Assembly: GCA_045534575.1 (NCBI GenBank) | Contig: JAZSJZ010000004.1 | Span: 62,001 to 126,000 of the forward strand | Direction of reading: 5' to 3' | DNA: 64,000 nt | Source of the DNA: UBA4636 sp045534575 | GTDB taxonomy: Bacteria; Bacillota; Clostridia; Christensenellales; Borkfalkiaceae | Notes under the pieces: generated by a model | What the model was told of the DNA's origin: nothing | What the model saw: only the letters and a program-made list of their open reading frames with translations | The model's database searches: none | Position numbers and translations under genes: made by a program | In this document: positions 24,851 to 33,969 of the stretch, piece by piece | Numbering within the stretch: position 1 is the stretch's first letter | How the letters are laid out: every line of letters begins with the position of its first letter

Positions 24851-26152
24851 ATGAATTTTTTAGATTATGATTTAAAATATAATATCAATGAACTGCGCAA
24901 AAAACTTTCTACTCTTGGTGGAACTCCTGGCAACAAAAGCAAAAAGGAATTGATTGAAGAAATTATAAAAATTGAGCAGGGAGAGTTAACTCCAACTCGT
25001 TCAAATCGAGGAAGACCGCGTAGAGATATAAAAAAGCCTGATAAAATTATTGTAACACTAAACGATAGTGAAGAGGCGTATCCTGGCGGTGAAGTTGAGG
25101 GCGTTTTGGAATTTACGCCAGACGGTTACGGCTTTATTCGTGTTCAAAATTACGATAATTCTCCACGCGATGCGTTTGTTTCTAAGCCAACGATTAAAAA
25201 ATATTTTCTTCGTGAGGGCGATTTTATTCGTGGAAAAATAAAAGCAAAGCGTGAAAATATGCTCCCAGAAATGTGTGAGCCAATCACGGTAAATGGAACG
25301 ATTGCAGGCGAAAACAGACCTCATTTTGAAACTCTTACGGCAAGGTATCCAAAAGAGAGAATTTTGTTAGGCGAAAATGGCGATGCAACGCTTCGTATAG
25401 TCGATATTTTTGCGCCTATTGGAAAGGGGCAGAGGGGCTTGATTGTCGCTCCACCAAAGACAGGTAAAACAACGCTTTTAAAGAAAATTGCAAAAAGTAT
25501 TGAGAAAAATCACAAAAATATTCACCTAATTGTGTTCTTGGTTGACGAAAGACCAGAAGAAGTTACCGACTTTTTAGAAAGCGTTAACGCAGAGATAATA
25601 TATTCCACGTTTGACTCGTCTTTAGATCATCACGTAAAAATTAGCGAACTTTTGCAAAAACGTTTAAAATCTTTAGTAGAAAGCGGAAAAGACGTTGTTT
25701 TGTTGATAGATTCTATCACAAAACTCACTCGTGCTTATAACTCCGTTATCCCATCGTCTGGCAAAATTTTATCGGGCGGAATTGACCCGCAAGCCTACGC
25801 TATGCCTAAAAAACTTTTTGGGCTTGCTAGAGCAACTGACCAAGGTAGCATAACTATAATATCTACCGCGCTTATCGAAACGGGAAGCAAAATGGACGAC
25901 GTTATCTACGAAGAGTTCAAAGGAACGGGCAATATGGAAATCGTTCTATCAAGAACGCTTGCTGAAAGGCGTGTTTTCCCAGCGATAGATATTCAAAAAA
26001 CAAGCACGAGAAAAGAAGAAATGCTCCTTAGCGACGATGAACTTGAACTTAGTTTTAGTTTAAGGAGAGCGTGTCAAGACATTGTTTCTAACGAGAAAAT
26101 TGTTGAACTTTTCAAAAAGACAAAATCTAATCAAGAACTTAAAAATAACTAA
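24851..26152 (+). CDS. rho: Transcription termination factor Rho
   Basis: A 433-residue hexameric RNA helicase that ends transcription. Rho_N-type helical domain (about 1-45), short basic linker (SNRGRPRRD), cold-shock-like RNA-binding domain (about 75-145; EGVLEFTPDGYGFIRV), then a RecA-type ATPase with Walker A PPKTGKTT (about 201-208), Walker B VVLLIDS and the Q-loop/R-loop region SSGKILSGGIDPQA. The second gene of an operon with UPF0173. It converges on the minus-strand amidotransferase gene with a single base between the stop codons, and no hairpin terminator is visible. Confidence 0.97.
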   Translation: MNFLDYDLKYNINELRKKLSTLGGTPGNKSKKELIEEIIKIEQGELTPTRSNRGRPRRDIKKPDKIIVTLNDSEEAYPGGEVEGVLEFTPDGYGFIRVQNYDNSPRDAFVSKPTIKKYFLREGDFIRGKIKAKRENMLPEMCEPITVNGTIAGENRPHFETLTARYPKERILLGENGDATLRIVDIFAPIGKGQRGLIVAPPKTGKTTLLKKIAKSIEKNHKNIHLIVFLVDERPEEVTDFLESVNAEIIYSTFDSSLDHHVKISELLQKRLKSLVESGKDVVLLIDSITKLTRAYNSVIPSSGKILSGGIDPQAYAMPKKLFGLARATDQGSITIISTALIETGSKMDDVIYEEFKGTGNMEIVLSRTLAERRVFPAIDIQKTSTRKEEMLLSDDELELSFSLRRACQDIVSNEKIVELFKKTKSNQELKNN

Positions 26153-26153
26153 G

Positions 26154-26762
26154 TTAATTGAAAAACGACCTAAAATAATCAAAAATTTTATTGCCTAAAA
26201 GGCTAAAATCATTCATTCTTTCTGGGTGGAATTGGCAAGCGATAACGTTGTTTTTCTCAATGGCTTCAATTTCGCCGTCAACACTAAGTGCGCAAACTAA
26301 AAGACCTTTTCCCAAACTTTCAATGGTTTGGTGGTGGTTGGAATTAACGATTGTTTTTTCGCCGTATAGTTTTTGCATAAAGCGTTTGCACGAAACTGCG
26401 TGGTAAAGGTCATCACCCAAATTTGAAGAGTGGTTTTTCACGTCTTGTTTAAGCGTTCCGCCAAAGTAAACGTTTAAAACTTGAATTCCACGGCAAATGC
26501 CTAAAATAGGTTTGTTTTTCGAGTGGAATTTATGAACGAGAAAAAGTTCGAAAATATCTCGGTCAAGGTCAACGTTTTTAGAAAGTTTATTAGGCTTTTT
26601 ATATAGGCAAGGCGATAGATCGCCACCGCCAACGAGAATAAGCCCATCGCACTCGGCAAAATTATCTAGTTCGGTAACAAATCCGCTAGAATTTAGAGAG
26701 GTGATATAGTTTTTAAGATTTGGGTTTTTAGGGTAACTTACGAAAATTTTTGGTTTTATCAT
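26154..26762 (-). CDS. Class I glutamine amidotransferase, gamma-Glu-GABA hydrolase-like
   Basis: A 202-residue protein related to PuuD/peptidase C26. The nucleophile Cys is in LGICRGIQVLNVYFGG (about residue 93), and the His/Glu pair is in ACQFHPERM near the C-terminus. It hydrolyses gamma-glutamyl amides, perhaps from polyamine catabolism. It is somewhat shorter than the usual ~240 residues. It stands alone, convergent with rho and divergent from the nucleosidase gene. Confidence 0.85.
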   Translation of the reverse strand: MIKPKIFVSYPKNPNLKNYITSLNSSGFVTELDNFAECDGLILVGGGDLSPCLYKKPNKLSKNVDLDRDIFELFLVHKFHSKNKPILGICRGIQVLNVYFGGTLKQDVKNHSSNLGDDLYHAVSCKRFMQKLYGEKTIVNSNHHQTIESLGKGLLVCALSVDGEIEAIEKNNVIACQFHPERMNDFSLLGNKIFDYFRSFFN

Positions 26763-26799
26763 TTAACATTATATGAAATTATTTTAAACGAGGTTAAAA

Positions 26800-27474
26800 A
26801 TGAAAAAAATCGGCATAGTTGCGGCAATGCTTCAAGAATACGAGCCGTTAAAAGAACTTTTAGGCAATGAAATTTGGACTAAAAATTGCAATGGCTTTAT
26901 GGTTAAAAAATTCAGTTTTAATGGTAACGAAATTTACCTTGCAAACTCTGGCATTGGCGAGATTTTGGCAAGTGCGTGCACGCAAACGCTGATTGTTTCG
27001 TTCGACGTTGATATGATTATCAACTACGGCTTAGCGGGCGGAAAACCCGAAAAAGAAGTTGGAAAAATGTTTCTAGTTTCAGGCGTGGTGCACTATGATT
27101 TTGACCTATCTCCAATCGATAACGTTAAAAAAGGCGTTTACGAAAGGTTTGGCGACGCCGTTATAAAAACCGACGAAAATTTAAGAAAAATCGTTAAAGA
27201 AAACTTTGAAATTGAAGAGGTTATTTGCGCTAGCGCAGATAAATTCGTCGCTTCGAACGATATAAAAAACCAACTTTACAATGAGTATGGCGCAACCATT
27301 TTTGAAATGGAATGCGCAGGCGTTTTGATAGTTTGCAAAAACTCTTGTGTTCCGTGTCTTATTTTAAAAGCCGTTTCCGATAATGGTGAAAACGCTCAAG
27401 ATTTTAACGACTTTGTTGCATCTAAAAACAACGAATACGTTAAAATTTTGAAAAGCGTGTTAGATAAGATTTAG
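26800..27474 (+). CDS. mtnN: 5'-methylthioadenosine/S-adenosylhomocysteine nucleosidase
   Basis: A 224-residue member of the PNP/UDP phosphorylase family. It starts with KKIGIVAAMLQEYEPLKELL, the typical MTAN N-terminus with the catalytic-region Glu, has GLAGG in place of the usual GTAGG, FEMECAGVL with the ribose-binding Met-Glu, and the catalytic Asp in KAVSDNG. It cleaves adenine from MTA/SAH, recycling methyl-transfer by-products. The SDR gene follows after 7 nt and a lipoprotein gene after that, so it may head a loose operon. Confidence 0.88.
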   Translation: MKKIGIVAAMLQEYEPLKELLGNEIWTKNCNGFMVKKFSFNGNEIYLANSGIGEILASACTQTLIVSFDVDMIINYGLAGGKPEKEVGKMFLVSGVVHYDFDLSPIDNVKKGVYERFGDAVIKTDENLRKIVKENFEIEEVICASADKFVASNDIKNQLYNEYGATIFEMECAGVLIVCKNSCVPCLILKAVSDNGENAQDFNDFVASKNNEYVKILKSVLDKI

Positions 27475-27481
27475 GTGGAAT

Positions 27482-28252
27482 ATGAAAAGCATTGCAATAA
27501 TAACAGGCGCCACAAGCGGAATAGGAAAAGAACTTCTCCTATCTATGCCCAAAGATAAAGTTTTTGACGAAGTTTGGGTGGTTGCAAGAGATAAAGAAAG
27601 GCTTGAAAAATTAAAAGATGAAACGAGTTTGAACATCGTTCCATTAAGCCTAGATTTATGCGATAATCAATCTATAGCCACACTTATTGAAAAAATTGAG
27701 GCTGAAAACGTTAATATAAAACTGCTGATTAACTCATCTGGTTTTGGCAAGTTTGGAAAAACTGAAGATATATCGCTTGAAGATACGCTCAGTATGATAG
27801 ATTTAAACTGCAAAGCCCTAACGGCAATAACGCACGCTTCAATTAAGCATATGGAAGAAGCTTGTGAAATTATCGAAATAGCCTCGATTGCGGGCTTTCA
27901 AGCAATACCCTATATCAACGTTTATTCTGCAACAAAGGCTTACGTTTTGAGTTTTACAAGGGCATTAAGAAGTGAATTAAAAGCACAAAAAATCAAGGTT
28001 TTGGCGGTGTGTCCGTTCTGGACGAAAACTGCCTTTATTGATAGGGCGAAGAGTGGAAACGATGAAATTATTAAAAAATATTTTGCCGTTTACGATGCTA
28101 AAAAGGTAGCAAAACGCGCTTGGCGTGATTTAAAGAAAAATAAAAAAGTTTCGTCTTACGGGGCGGTTAATAAAATAGTAAGATTTTTCGTATCCATTTT
28201 GCCGTCTTCTATATGCGAGTGGGTATGGAAAAAATCACAAAAACTAAAGTAG
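27482..28252 (+). CDS. Short-chain dehydrogenase/reductase
   Basis: A 256-residue classical SDR: GATSGIGKELL nucleotide-binding motif (about 9-19), INSSGFGKFG in the NAG position, catalytic Ser in EIASIAGFQ, and YSATKAYVLSFTRAL supplying Tyr and Lys. The tail is basic and hydrophobic (KIVRFFVSILPSSICEWVWKK), suggesting membrane association as in DltE/YqjQ-type enzymes. Substrate unknown. Confidence 0.9.
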   Translation: MKSIAIITGATSGIGKELLLSMPKDKVFDEVWVVARDKERLEKLKDETSLNIVPLSLDLCDNQSIATLIEKIEAENVNIKLLINSSGFGKFGKTEDISLEDTLSMIDLNCKALTAITHASIKHMEEACEIIEIASIAGFQAIPYINVYSATKAYVLSFTRALRSELKAQKIKVLAVCPFWTKTAFIDRAKSGNDEIIKKYFAVYDAKKVAKRAWRDLKKNKKVSSYGAVNKIVRFFVSILPSSICEWVWKKSQKLK

Positions 28253-28260
28253 GTTGAAAA

Positions 28261-30057
28261 ATGAAAACGTTTCAAAAAATTTTTGTAGCAATTTTATCGC
28301 TAATGCTTTGCTTTTCGATTGTTGCTTGTAGCAACCAAGGCTCAAATTCTGCGTCAAGCAGTAAATCGTCAAGCCAAACAAGACTCTCTGGCAATGGGAA
28401 AAGTTCGAGTTCTAAGTCGTATTCAAGCAACGAAGATAACTCGTCAAGTTCTAGTTCAAACTCTAGTTCAAACTCGTCAAGTTCAAGTTCTAGTTCATCA
28501 AGTTCTAGCTCCTCAAATTCTAGTTCTTCAAGCTCGAGTTCAAGTTCTAGTTCATCGAGTTCTTCATCATCTTCAAGCGCAGGTGGAAATTCTTCAAGCT
28601 CAACCCAAACTAATGTGCCGTTGGTTGACGCAGGTTTAAGTTACTTAGAGACGACTGACGATATTTTAAACCCCGGCCGTGGATTTTATTATTATGTTCC
28701 AACGTTCGTTTTAGACGATTCTTCTTCGAACGCAGTTAGCGAAAACGAATTTAACAACGCACAAGAAACGTGGGATGGTGGTTGGAAAGACAATAAGCAG
28801 TCTTACGTTCACATTAAAGTCAGCCTAGAAAAATATTCTAAGAATATGGGCGGAACTGATAAAGATTTATCGCAAAACGCGCTTAACCAATTAAAGGCAA
28901 CGCTTGATAATCTTCGCGCTTCCAAAATGAGCGGAACAATTCGTTTCACTTACGACCCTGACGGCAAGTCTTATGAGGGTAGATTTGACTGCGAACCAAG
29001 CCTTACTCAAGTTTTGAAGCACGTTAAGCAAGTGGCTAACGTTATCAAAGATTACGGCGACGTTTTGTATAGCATAGACGCTGGCTTTTTTGGACCGTGG
29101 GGCGAACAACACACCACGACTTTAGGCTCTGATAAAAACATTAACGCTTACTATCAACTAATTGAAACGTGGCTAACTAATACTCCTTCGAACTTCGATA
29201 TTTGCGTTAGACGCCCTCTTTATTTCTTGCACTGGTATAACACAAAGTTTAGCAAAAACTACGACATTAACAACATAACTAAAGCCACCGATATGGGCGA
29301 AAGTTACCGCATTGGTTGCTATAACGACGGATATCTTTCAAACGAGAGCGACTGCGGAACGTATCTAAACAGAACTGCAGAAGTTAACTGGCTTTCGACT
29401 AGAAAAACTATGTTTGGCGGTGAAGTTATCGTCGATTACGATACCAATTTCCCTTCAAGCTACGGTCTTGGCGCATATATGTGCACGGAAGCATTTACCA
29501 CGCACACCACGCACCTTAACTATTTCTATCACGACGGCGTTATTCGTTCAAATTCAAAAGGCACTGCTTGGCAACAACAAAAATACGGCACGGGCATGAG
29601 TTCGAATAAGATTGACCCGCTCTACACTAACAAAACTTATTATGACTATATCGCAACGCACTTAGGCTATAGATTAGTTCTTCGCGAGGCAAAAATCTCG
29701 TCTTCGGCAAAGGCTGGGCAAGGTTTAAGGCTCACGGGCGTGATTGAAAACGTTGGCTTTAGCCATATCGTTGGCGATAAAAAGGTTTATGTTGTTTTAG
29801 AAAACGGCTCTAAGACTGAATATATCGAAGTTGATTTCGATATTGATAAACTTTTATCAAAAGCAACTTATAACTACGATTTAACTGTTAATGTTCCGTC
29901 GAACTTTTCAGGAAACGTTAAAGCATACTTAAAGATAGCAAGCGCTTACGATTTATCTAAGACTGAAGCAAAGAGACAAATTCGTTTTGCTAATCAAAGT
30001 TCGCAGTTTAACCAAACGCTTGGCGCAAACCTTATCGGCGAAGTTTTTGTAAATTAA
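28261..30057 (+). CDS. DUF4874/DUF4832 surface lipoprotein with very long Ser linker
   Basis: A 598-residue protein. Lipoprotein signal with lipobox FSIVAC followed by Ser. About residues 23-118 are almost entirely Ser with some Asn and Lys, encoded by mixed Ser codons, so it is not a simple DNA repeat. Then comes the DUF4874 hallmark DILNPGRGFYYYVP (about 135), YSIDAGFFGPWGEQ (a TIM-barrel-like active-site strand in this family) and a C-terminal DUF4832 part ending with a beta-sandwich. Related proteins occur in polysaccharide-use loci, and glycoside-hydrolase activity is suspected but unproven. The secretion and family calls are solid; the activity is not. Confidence 0.82.
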   Translation: MKTFQKIFVAILSLMLCFSIVACSNQGSNSASSSKSSSQTRLSGNGKSSSSKSYSSNEDNSSSSSSNSSSNSSSSSSSSSSSSSSNSSSSSSSSSSSSSSSSSSSSAGGNSSSSTQTNVPLVDAGLSYLETTDDILNPGRGFYYYVPTFVLDDSSSNAVSENEFNNAQETWDGGWKDNKQSYVHIKVSLEKYSKNMGGTDKDLSQNALNQLKATLDNLRASKMSGTIRFTYDPDGKSYEGRFDCEPSLTQVLKHVKQVANVIKDYGDVLYSIDAGFFGPWGEQHTTTLGSDKNINAYYQLIETWLTNTPSNFDICVRRPLYFLHWYNTKFSKNYDINNITKATDMGESYRIGCYNDGYLSNESDCGTYLNRTAEVNWLSTRKTMFGGEVIVDYDTNFPSSYGLGAYMCTEAFTTHTTHLNYFYHDGVIRSNSKGTAWQQQKYGTGMSSNKIDPLYTNKTYYDYIATHLGYRLVLREAKISSSAKAGQGLRLTGVIENVGFSHIVGDKKVYVVLENGSKTEYIEVDFDIDKLLSKATYNYDLTVNVPSNFSGNVKAYLKIASAYDLSKTEAKRQIRFANQSSQFNQTLGANLIGEVFVN

Positions 30058-30108
30058 GAACTTTTATTTGTTAGGTAAAAGAAAAATTTAATAATTTGAG
30101 AAAAAATA

Positions 30109-30137
30109 TTGAAGAAAAAAATAAAAAGTGCTATAAT
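30109..30137 (+). promoter_or_regulatory. Promoter of the CE12-type esterase gene
   Basis: TTGAAG (30109-30114), 17-nt spacer, TATAAT (30132-30137), 36 nt before the start. Confidence 0.65.
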
Positions 30138-30172
30138 TAAAAAAGTGAAAAAAATTAATATAGGAGAAAGCA

Positions 30173-31228
30173 ATGAAAAAGCATTTTACTAAATTATTAA
30201 CGTTAATTTTGTGCTTGATTTTAGGAATTTCTGTTGTTGCCTGCTCAAACACGGGCAATAATTCATCATCGAACGAAAGCTCGTCTAGTTCTTCTTCAAA
30301 CGAAGAAAGTTCTTCTAGCCAAAGCGCTTCCTCATCAAGCCAAGAGGCAAGTTCAAGCTCGCAAAGAGCGTCTTACAGTTGGGAACCAGCAACTGATCAA
30401 CAAATCGGCGGAGGTGACGGCGTGACCGAAACAACTTTATTTTTCGTTGGCGATTCAACGGTATGTAACTATGGTAACGAAGGCACTAGATATTATCCAA
30501 GAAATGGCTACGGTATGAGAGTTGGTGAATATTTAAACGATAAGGTTACCATTCAAAACCTAGCGTTATCAGGCAGAAGTTCAAAAAGTTACATTAAGGA
30601 GGCTAACTATACCACTTTAAAAAACAGCATCAAAGCGGGGGACTATCTAGTAATCGGGTTTGGTCATAACGACGAAAAAGCAGAAAATCCTGATAGATAT
30701 ACTGACGCGGTTGGTCAAGTTATTCATGAAGGTTCTTTGAAATATTACCTCTATAACTACTATATCAAAGTTGCTCTAGATGCTGGCGCTACTCCAATTT
30801 TATGCACGCCTATCGTTCGTCGCCAAGCATCTGGCAATTACGATACTGACGGTGGCCACATTCTAGGTCCTGCTGGCACATATGAAAGAGGTAACTATCC
30901 TGAAGCCATTAGAGAACTCGGTCAAGAATTCGGCGTTACTGTTATCGACTTAACAGCAACCACCAAAGCGCTTTATATGACGAAGACAGTGGAAGAAACA
31001 AAGATATATCATGCAACAAACGGTGTTTCATCAACTGCTCTCTTAGGTCCTGATAACGGCGTTGATAACACACACGTTAACGCTTATGGCGCTTCGGTTA
31101 TTGCTCATATGTTCGTAACTGAACTTAACAAGACTGAAAACACTTTAAAGAATTATATTGACGCTGAAAAGATTTTAGTTGAACCAGATATTTCTGTATT
31201 AGTTCCAAACGAAGCTCCAGCACAATAA
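30173..31228 (+). CDS. SGNH-fold (CE12-type) rhamnogalacturonan acetylesterase lipoprotein
   Basis: A 351-residue protein: lipoprotein signal (lipobox ISVVAC then Ser), Ser-rich linker (about 24-66), then an SGNH hydrolase domain. Block I FFVGDSTVCNYG carries the catalytic Ser, LALSGRSSKSY the Gly block, IGFGHNDEK the Asn, and DNTHVNAYGA the Asp/His pair. The order and spacing fit carbohydrate esterase family 12, which removes acetyl groups from pectin/rhamnogalacturonan. It sits outside the cell, tethered to the membrane, and complements the PL9-type lyase at 40104. Own promoter and terminator. Confidence 0.82.
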   Translation: MKKHFTKLLTLILCLILGISVVACSNTGNNSSSNESSSSSSSNEESSSSQSASSSSQEASSSSQRASYSWEPATDQQIGGGDGVTETTLFFVGDSTVCNYGNEGTRYYPRNGYGMRVGEYLNDKVTIQNLALSGRSSKSYIKEANYTTLKNSIKAGDYLVIGFGHNDEKAENPDRYTDAVGQVIHEGSLKYYLYNYYIKVALDAGATPILCTPIVRRQASGNYDTDGGHILGPAGTYERGNYPEAIRELGQEFGVTVIDLTATTKALYMTKTVEETKIYHATNGVSSTALLGPDNGVDNTHVNAYGASVIAHMFVTELNKTENTLKNYIDAEKILVEPDISVLVPNEAPAQ

Positions 31229-31245
31229 TAAACAACTAAATTCAA

Positions 31246-31285
31246 CACACTAAGCCTTTAAATTGAGGTTTAGTGTGCTGTTTTT
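31246..31285 (+). terminator. Rho-independent terminator after the esterase gene
   Basis: CACACTAAGCCT and AGGTTTAGTGTG arms (one G-U pair), then CTGTTTTTAT. Confidence 0.8.
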
Positions 31286-31398
31286 ATTTGAGTTTTTAAT
31301 TTAAGGTTTGAATTTTTAACAACGTAAAATTTATAACGCCTAAAATTAGTTATAATTTTAAGCCCCGAAAAATACAATTAGGAATAGGGGCGGGAAAA

Positions 31399-32112
31399 TT
31401 GAAGAAACTAAACGTAAAGGCAGTAAAGGTAATTTCGTCAATCGTGTTAACGCTAGTTTTAACTATCGTTTGCGCGGTAACGTTTTCGCAGGAAGAAACG
31501 GTTGCGCTAATTAGTGGCGAGAGTTATTCGCCAATCTATTTTGGCAACAGAGAAAAGGCGCAAGTTGCCATAATGGTCAACGTTTATGAAAATGGCGATA
31601 TCGTCGAAAAAATGGTTGAAGTTTTTGAAAGTTATTCTGTTAAAGCAACGTTTTTTGTTGGCGGTTGCTGGGCTGATGATAACACCGAAACTTTACGGCT
31701 GTTAAGAGATAAAGGCTTTGAAATAGGTAACCACGGCTACTTTCATAAAGACCATAAAAAGATAACTGAAAAAGATAACGAACAAGAGATTTTGCACAAC
31801 CATGAACTTATTTTCGCTCTTATAGGCGTTGAGATGAATTTGTTCGCTCCACCTAGCGGAGCGTTTTCAAAAACTACGCTTCAAGTTGCTGAAAAGTTGG
31901 GCTATAGGTCGATTATGTGGTCAAAAGATACTATTGATTGGCGCGATAGCGACGTTCAATTAATAGTAAAGCGGGCAACCGAAAACGTGCAAAACGGCGA
32001 CCTTATTTTAATGCACCCAAAAGAGCATACCCTAAAGGCTCTGCCTTACATATTAGATTATTACAAGGAGAAAAAACTCGTGGCTACTACCGTTAGCCAG
32101 TGTATTTTATAA
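31399..32112 (+). CDS. YlxY-like polysaccharide deacetylase-fold protein, metal Asp missing
   Basis: A 237-residue protein with TTG start. N-terminal membrane/signal helix (about 9-28), then a NodB-fold domain. Canonical family enzymes begin with a TFDDG motif holding the catalytic and metal Asp; here the equivalent strand reads VAIMVNVYENGD, so both are missing. KATFFVGGCWA, EIGNHGYFHKDH (metal His residues present) and a C-terminal LMHPKEHT remain. The same position is altered in some YlxY-type homologues, so it may be a non-hydrolytic or altered enzyme. Translationally coupled (TAATG) to the M16 peptidase gene, as ylxY-mlpA are neighbours in Bacillus. Confidence 0.82.
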   Translation: MKKLNVKAVKVISSIVLTLVLTIVCAVTFSQEETVALISGESYSPIYFGNREKAQVAIMVNVYENGDIVEKMVEVFESYSVKATFFVGGCWADDNTETLRLLRDKGFEIGNHGYFHKDHKKITEKDNEQEILHNHELIFALIGVEMNLFAPPSGAFSKTTLQVAEKLGYRSIMWSKDTIDWRDSDVQLIVKRATENVQNGDLILMHPKEHTLKALPYILDYYKEKKLVATTVSQCIL

Positions 32113-33350
32113 TGATTGATTTTTTTACCCTACCAAACGGAATAAGAGTTTTAGTTAAGAAGATTGAAGGCTTTAAGTCGGTTACGATGGGCGTTTACGT
32201 TGGCGTTGGAAGTTCGTTCGAAACTGATAGCGAAAACGGAATTTCGCACTTTATCGAGCATGTGAATTTCAAGGGCACGGAAAAGAGAACGTCATACGAA
32301 CTTTCTCGTGATGCCGATATGCTAGGCATAACCTTGAACGCCGCAACTAGCAAGGAATATACTTATTATTATGCTAAAGCAATTTCCGAGCATACCGAAA
32401 AGGCTTTTGAAATTTTGCAAGATTTGTTTTTGCACTCTACCTATCTTGAGACGGAACTTGAAAAGGAAAAGGGCGTTGTTATAGAAGAGATAAATATGTA
32501 TGAGGACACGCCCGACGACGTTTGCGCCACTGAACTATCTTCGCTTTTTTACGGCTTAGGCACGGGCTACGGCAAGCAGATTTTAGGCACGAAGGAAAAC
32601 GTTTCACGCTTTTCTAAGGCTGAAATTTTAGACTATAAACAAAAATATTACGCAACCGATAAAACGGTTATCGTTTTCGTTGGCGATATTGAAAAAAATC
32701 TTGCAAAGGCTTTGTGTGAAAAGTATTTTGGCGATGTTAAAAAATCGCAACAAAAAGTGCCACCAGAGCGCAATTTAACACCGCTTTATAAAACGGGTTG
32801 CCGTGAAAAAGATATCGAGCAAGAGCATTTAGGCTTGGCGTTTAACGGCGTTTCTATGCTTGATGAAAACGTTGATTCCGTTTCCATTTTCGTTAACGCC
32901 TTAGGCGGTGGGATGAGTAGCAGGTTATTCCAAAAAATAAGGGAAGAGCTTGGGCTTTGTTACACTATTTATTCTTATATGCAATCTTATAGCGACGTGG
33001 GCGGAATTTGCGTTTACGCAGGGCTTGCTCAAGGCTCAACTAAAAAAGCTTATGACGCAATTATGCAAGAGATTAGGGGCTTTAGGCAAGGCGGAATAAC
33101 CGAGCAAGAGTTTTTGAGCGTGAGAGAGCAAATAAAGGCGTCGCTTGTGTTTTCGCAAGAAAATTTGTCAACGCAGATGGGCGTTTATGCGAGAAAAATT
33201 CTATCGTCTAACGAAATTTATGATTTTGATAAGCGCATGGAAAAGATAAATTCGCTTGACTATAAGTTCGTAAACGAAGTTATGAATAGCGTTTTCGACG
33301 TTGACAAGCACTCAATATCTATCGTTTCTAAAAATTGCATAAAACTTTAA
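32112..33350 (+). CDS. M16 family zinc peptidase (MlpA-like)
   Basis: A 412-residue inverzincin. Start at ATG 32112, overlapping the stop of the previous gene by one base; the GTG at 32100 lies inside that gene. The HxxEH zinc motif is HFIEHVNFKGT (about residue 48), with the distal Glu in VVIEEINMYEDTPDD about 75 residues later, and the second (inactive) half has GGGMSSRLFQKIREELGLCYT. The family cleaves peptides or mis-folded precursors. Synteny with a YlxY-like gene matches the Bacillus ylxY-mlpA pair. Confidence 0.92.
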   Translation: MIDFFTLPNGIRVLVKKIEGFKSVTMGVYVGVGSSFETDSENGISHFIEHVNFKGTEKRTSYELSRDADMLGITLNAATSKEYTYYYAKAISEHTEKAFEILQDLFLHSTYLETELEKEKGVVIEEINMYEDTPDDVCATELSSLFYGLGTGYGKQILGTKENVSRFSKAEILDYKQKYYATDKTVIVFVGDIEKNLAKALCEKYFGDVKKSQQKVPPERNLTPLYKTGCREKDIEQEHLGLAFNGVSMLDENVDSVSIFVNALGGGMSSRLFQKIREELGLCYTIYSYMQSYSDVGGICVYAGLAQGSTKKAYDAIMQEIRGFRQGGITEQEFLSVREQIKASLVFSQENLSTQMGVYARKILSSNEIYDFDKRMEKINSLDYKFVNEVMNSVFDVDKHSISIVSKNCIKL

Positions 33351-33414
33351 GAATTAGATAAATTTTAAACGAAAAAACCGCAAATTTTTTAAAAAACAAG
33401 GTTGTGAAATTTGC

Positions 33415-33443
33415 TTGACAAAGTTTTTTAAATTATATATAAT
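33415..33443 (+). promoter_or_regulatory. Consensus promoter before the GNAT-like gene
   Basis: TTGACA (33415-33420), 17-nt spacer, TATAAT (33438-33443): a perfect sigma-A match. It may also drive the tRNA-Ser downstream. Confidence 0.75.
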
Positions 33444-33472
33444 CTTAGCGTTAGAAAATTTTTAGGTGAAAT

Positions 33473-33931
33473 ATGAACATTGTAGAGTTAAGCGAAAAGA
33501 ATTTGCCAGAGGCGATTAGAATTTATAAAAAGAGCAAGGAAACGTTTTTCCAAGCCCTTGGCAAAGACCTTCCGTGCGACGAAATGATTGAAAACGAGCT
33601 TTATCGCTACGATACGGCGATCACTTATCTTTTTATGGATAAAGGCACGGCGCACGCGCTTATCACCGTCAACAAAGATACTGCTCGCATTGAAAATTTA
33701 TGCATTGATTTTATCGCGCTAGACGAGGCTGGGCTTAACAAAGTTTTAGAGTTTGCTATTAAACAATTTTCTGCTATCACTTTCGTTTACGTGTGGGTTG
33801 ACTCGGTTGACTTTGCCACCAGCGAATACGTTGAGAACTACGGTTTTGAATATACCGGCGAACAAGATTATATCGACAAAGAGAAATTCATTTCTAAATA
33901 TAAATACGTGTTTAGAAGAAAGAAAGGCTAA
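33473..33931 (+). CDS. GNAT-like acetyltransferase, uncertain
   Basis: A 152-residue cytosolic protein whose secondary-structure pattern resembles GNAT N-acetyltransferases: N-terminal NLPEAIRIYKKSKETFFQ, central strands (HALITVNKDTARIENLCIDF) and a late SEYVENYGFEYTGEQDYI that recalls the common GF.......Y ending. The acetyl-CoA loop (Q/RxxGxG/A) is not seen, so activity is doubtful. A strong promoter lies just upstream, and tRNA-Ser begins 39 nt after its stop. Confidence 0.55.
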   Translation: MNIVELSEKNLPEAIRIYKKSKETFFQALGKDLPCDEMIENELYRYDTAITYLFMDKGTAHALITVNKDTARIENLCIDFIALDEAGLNKVLEFAIKQFSAITFVYVWVDSVDFATSEYVENYGFEYTGEQDYIDKEKFISKYKYVFRRKKG

Positions 33932-33969
33932 AACAAAAATTGAATAAAAGTGGCAAGTGCCACTAAAAT

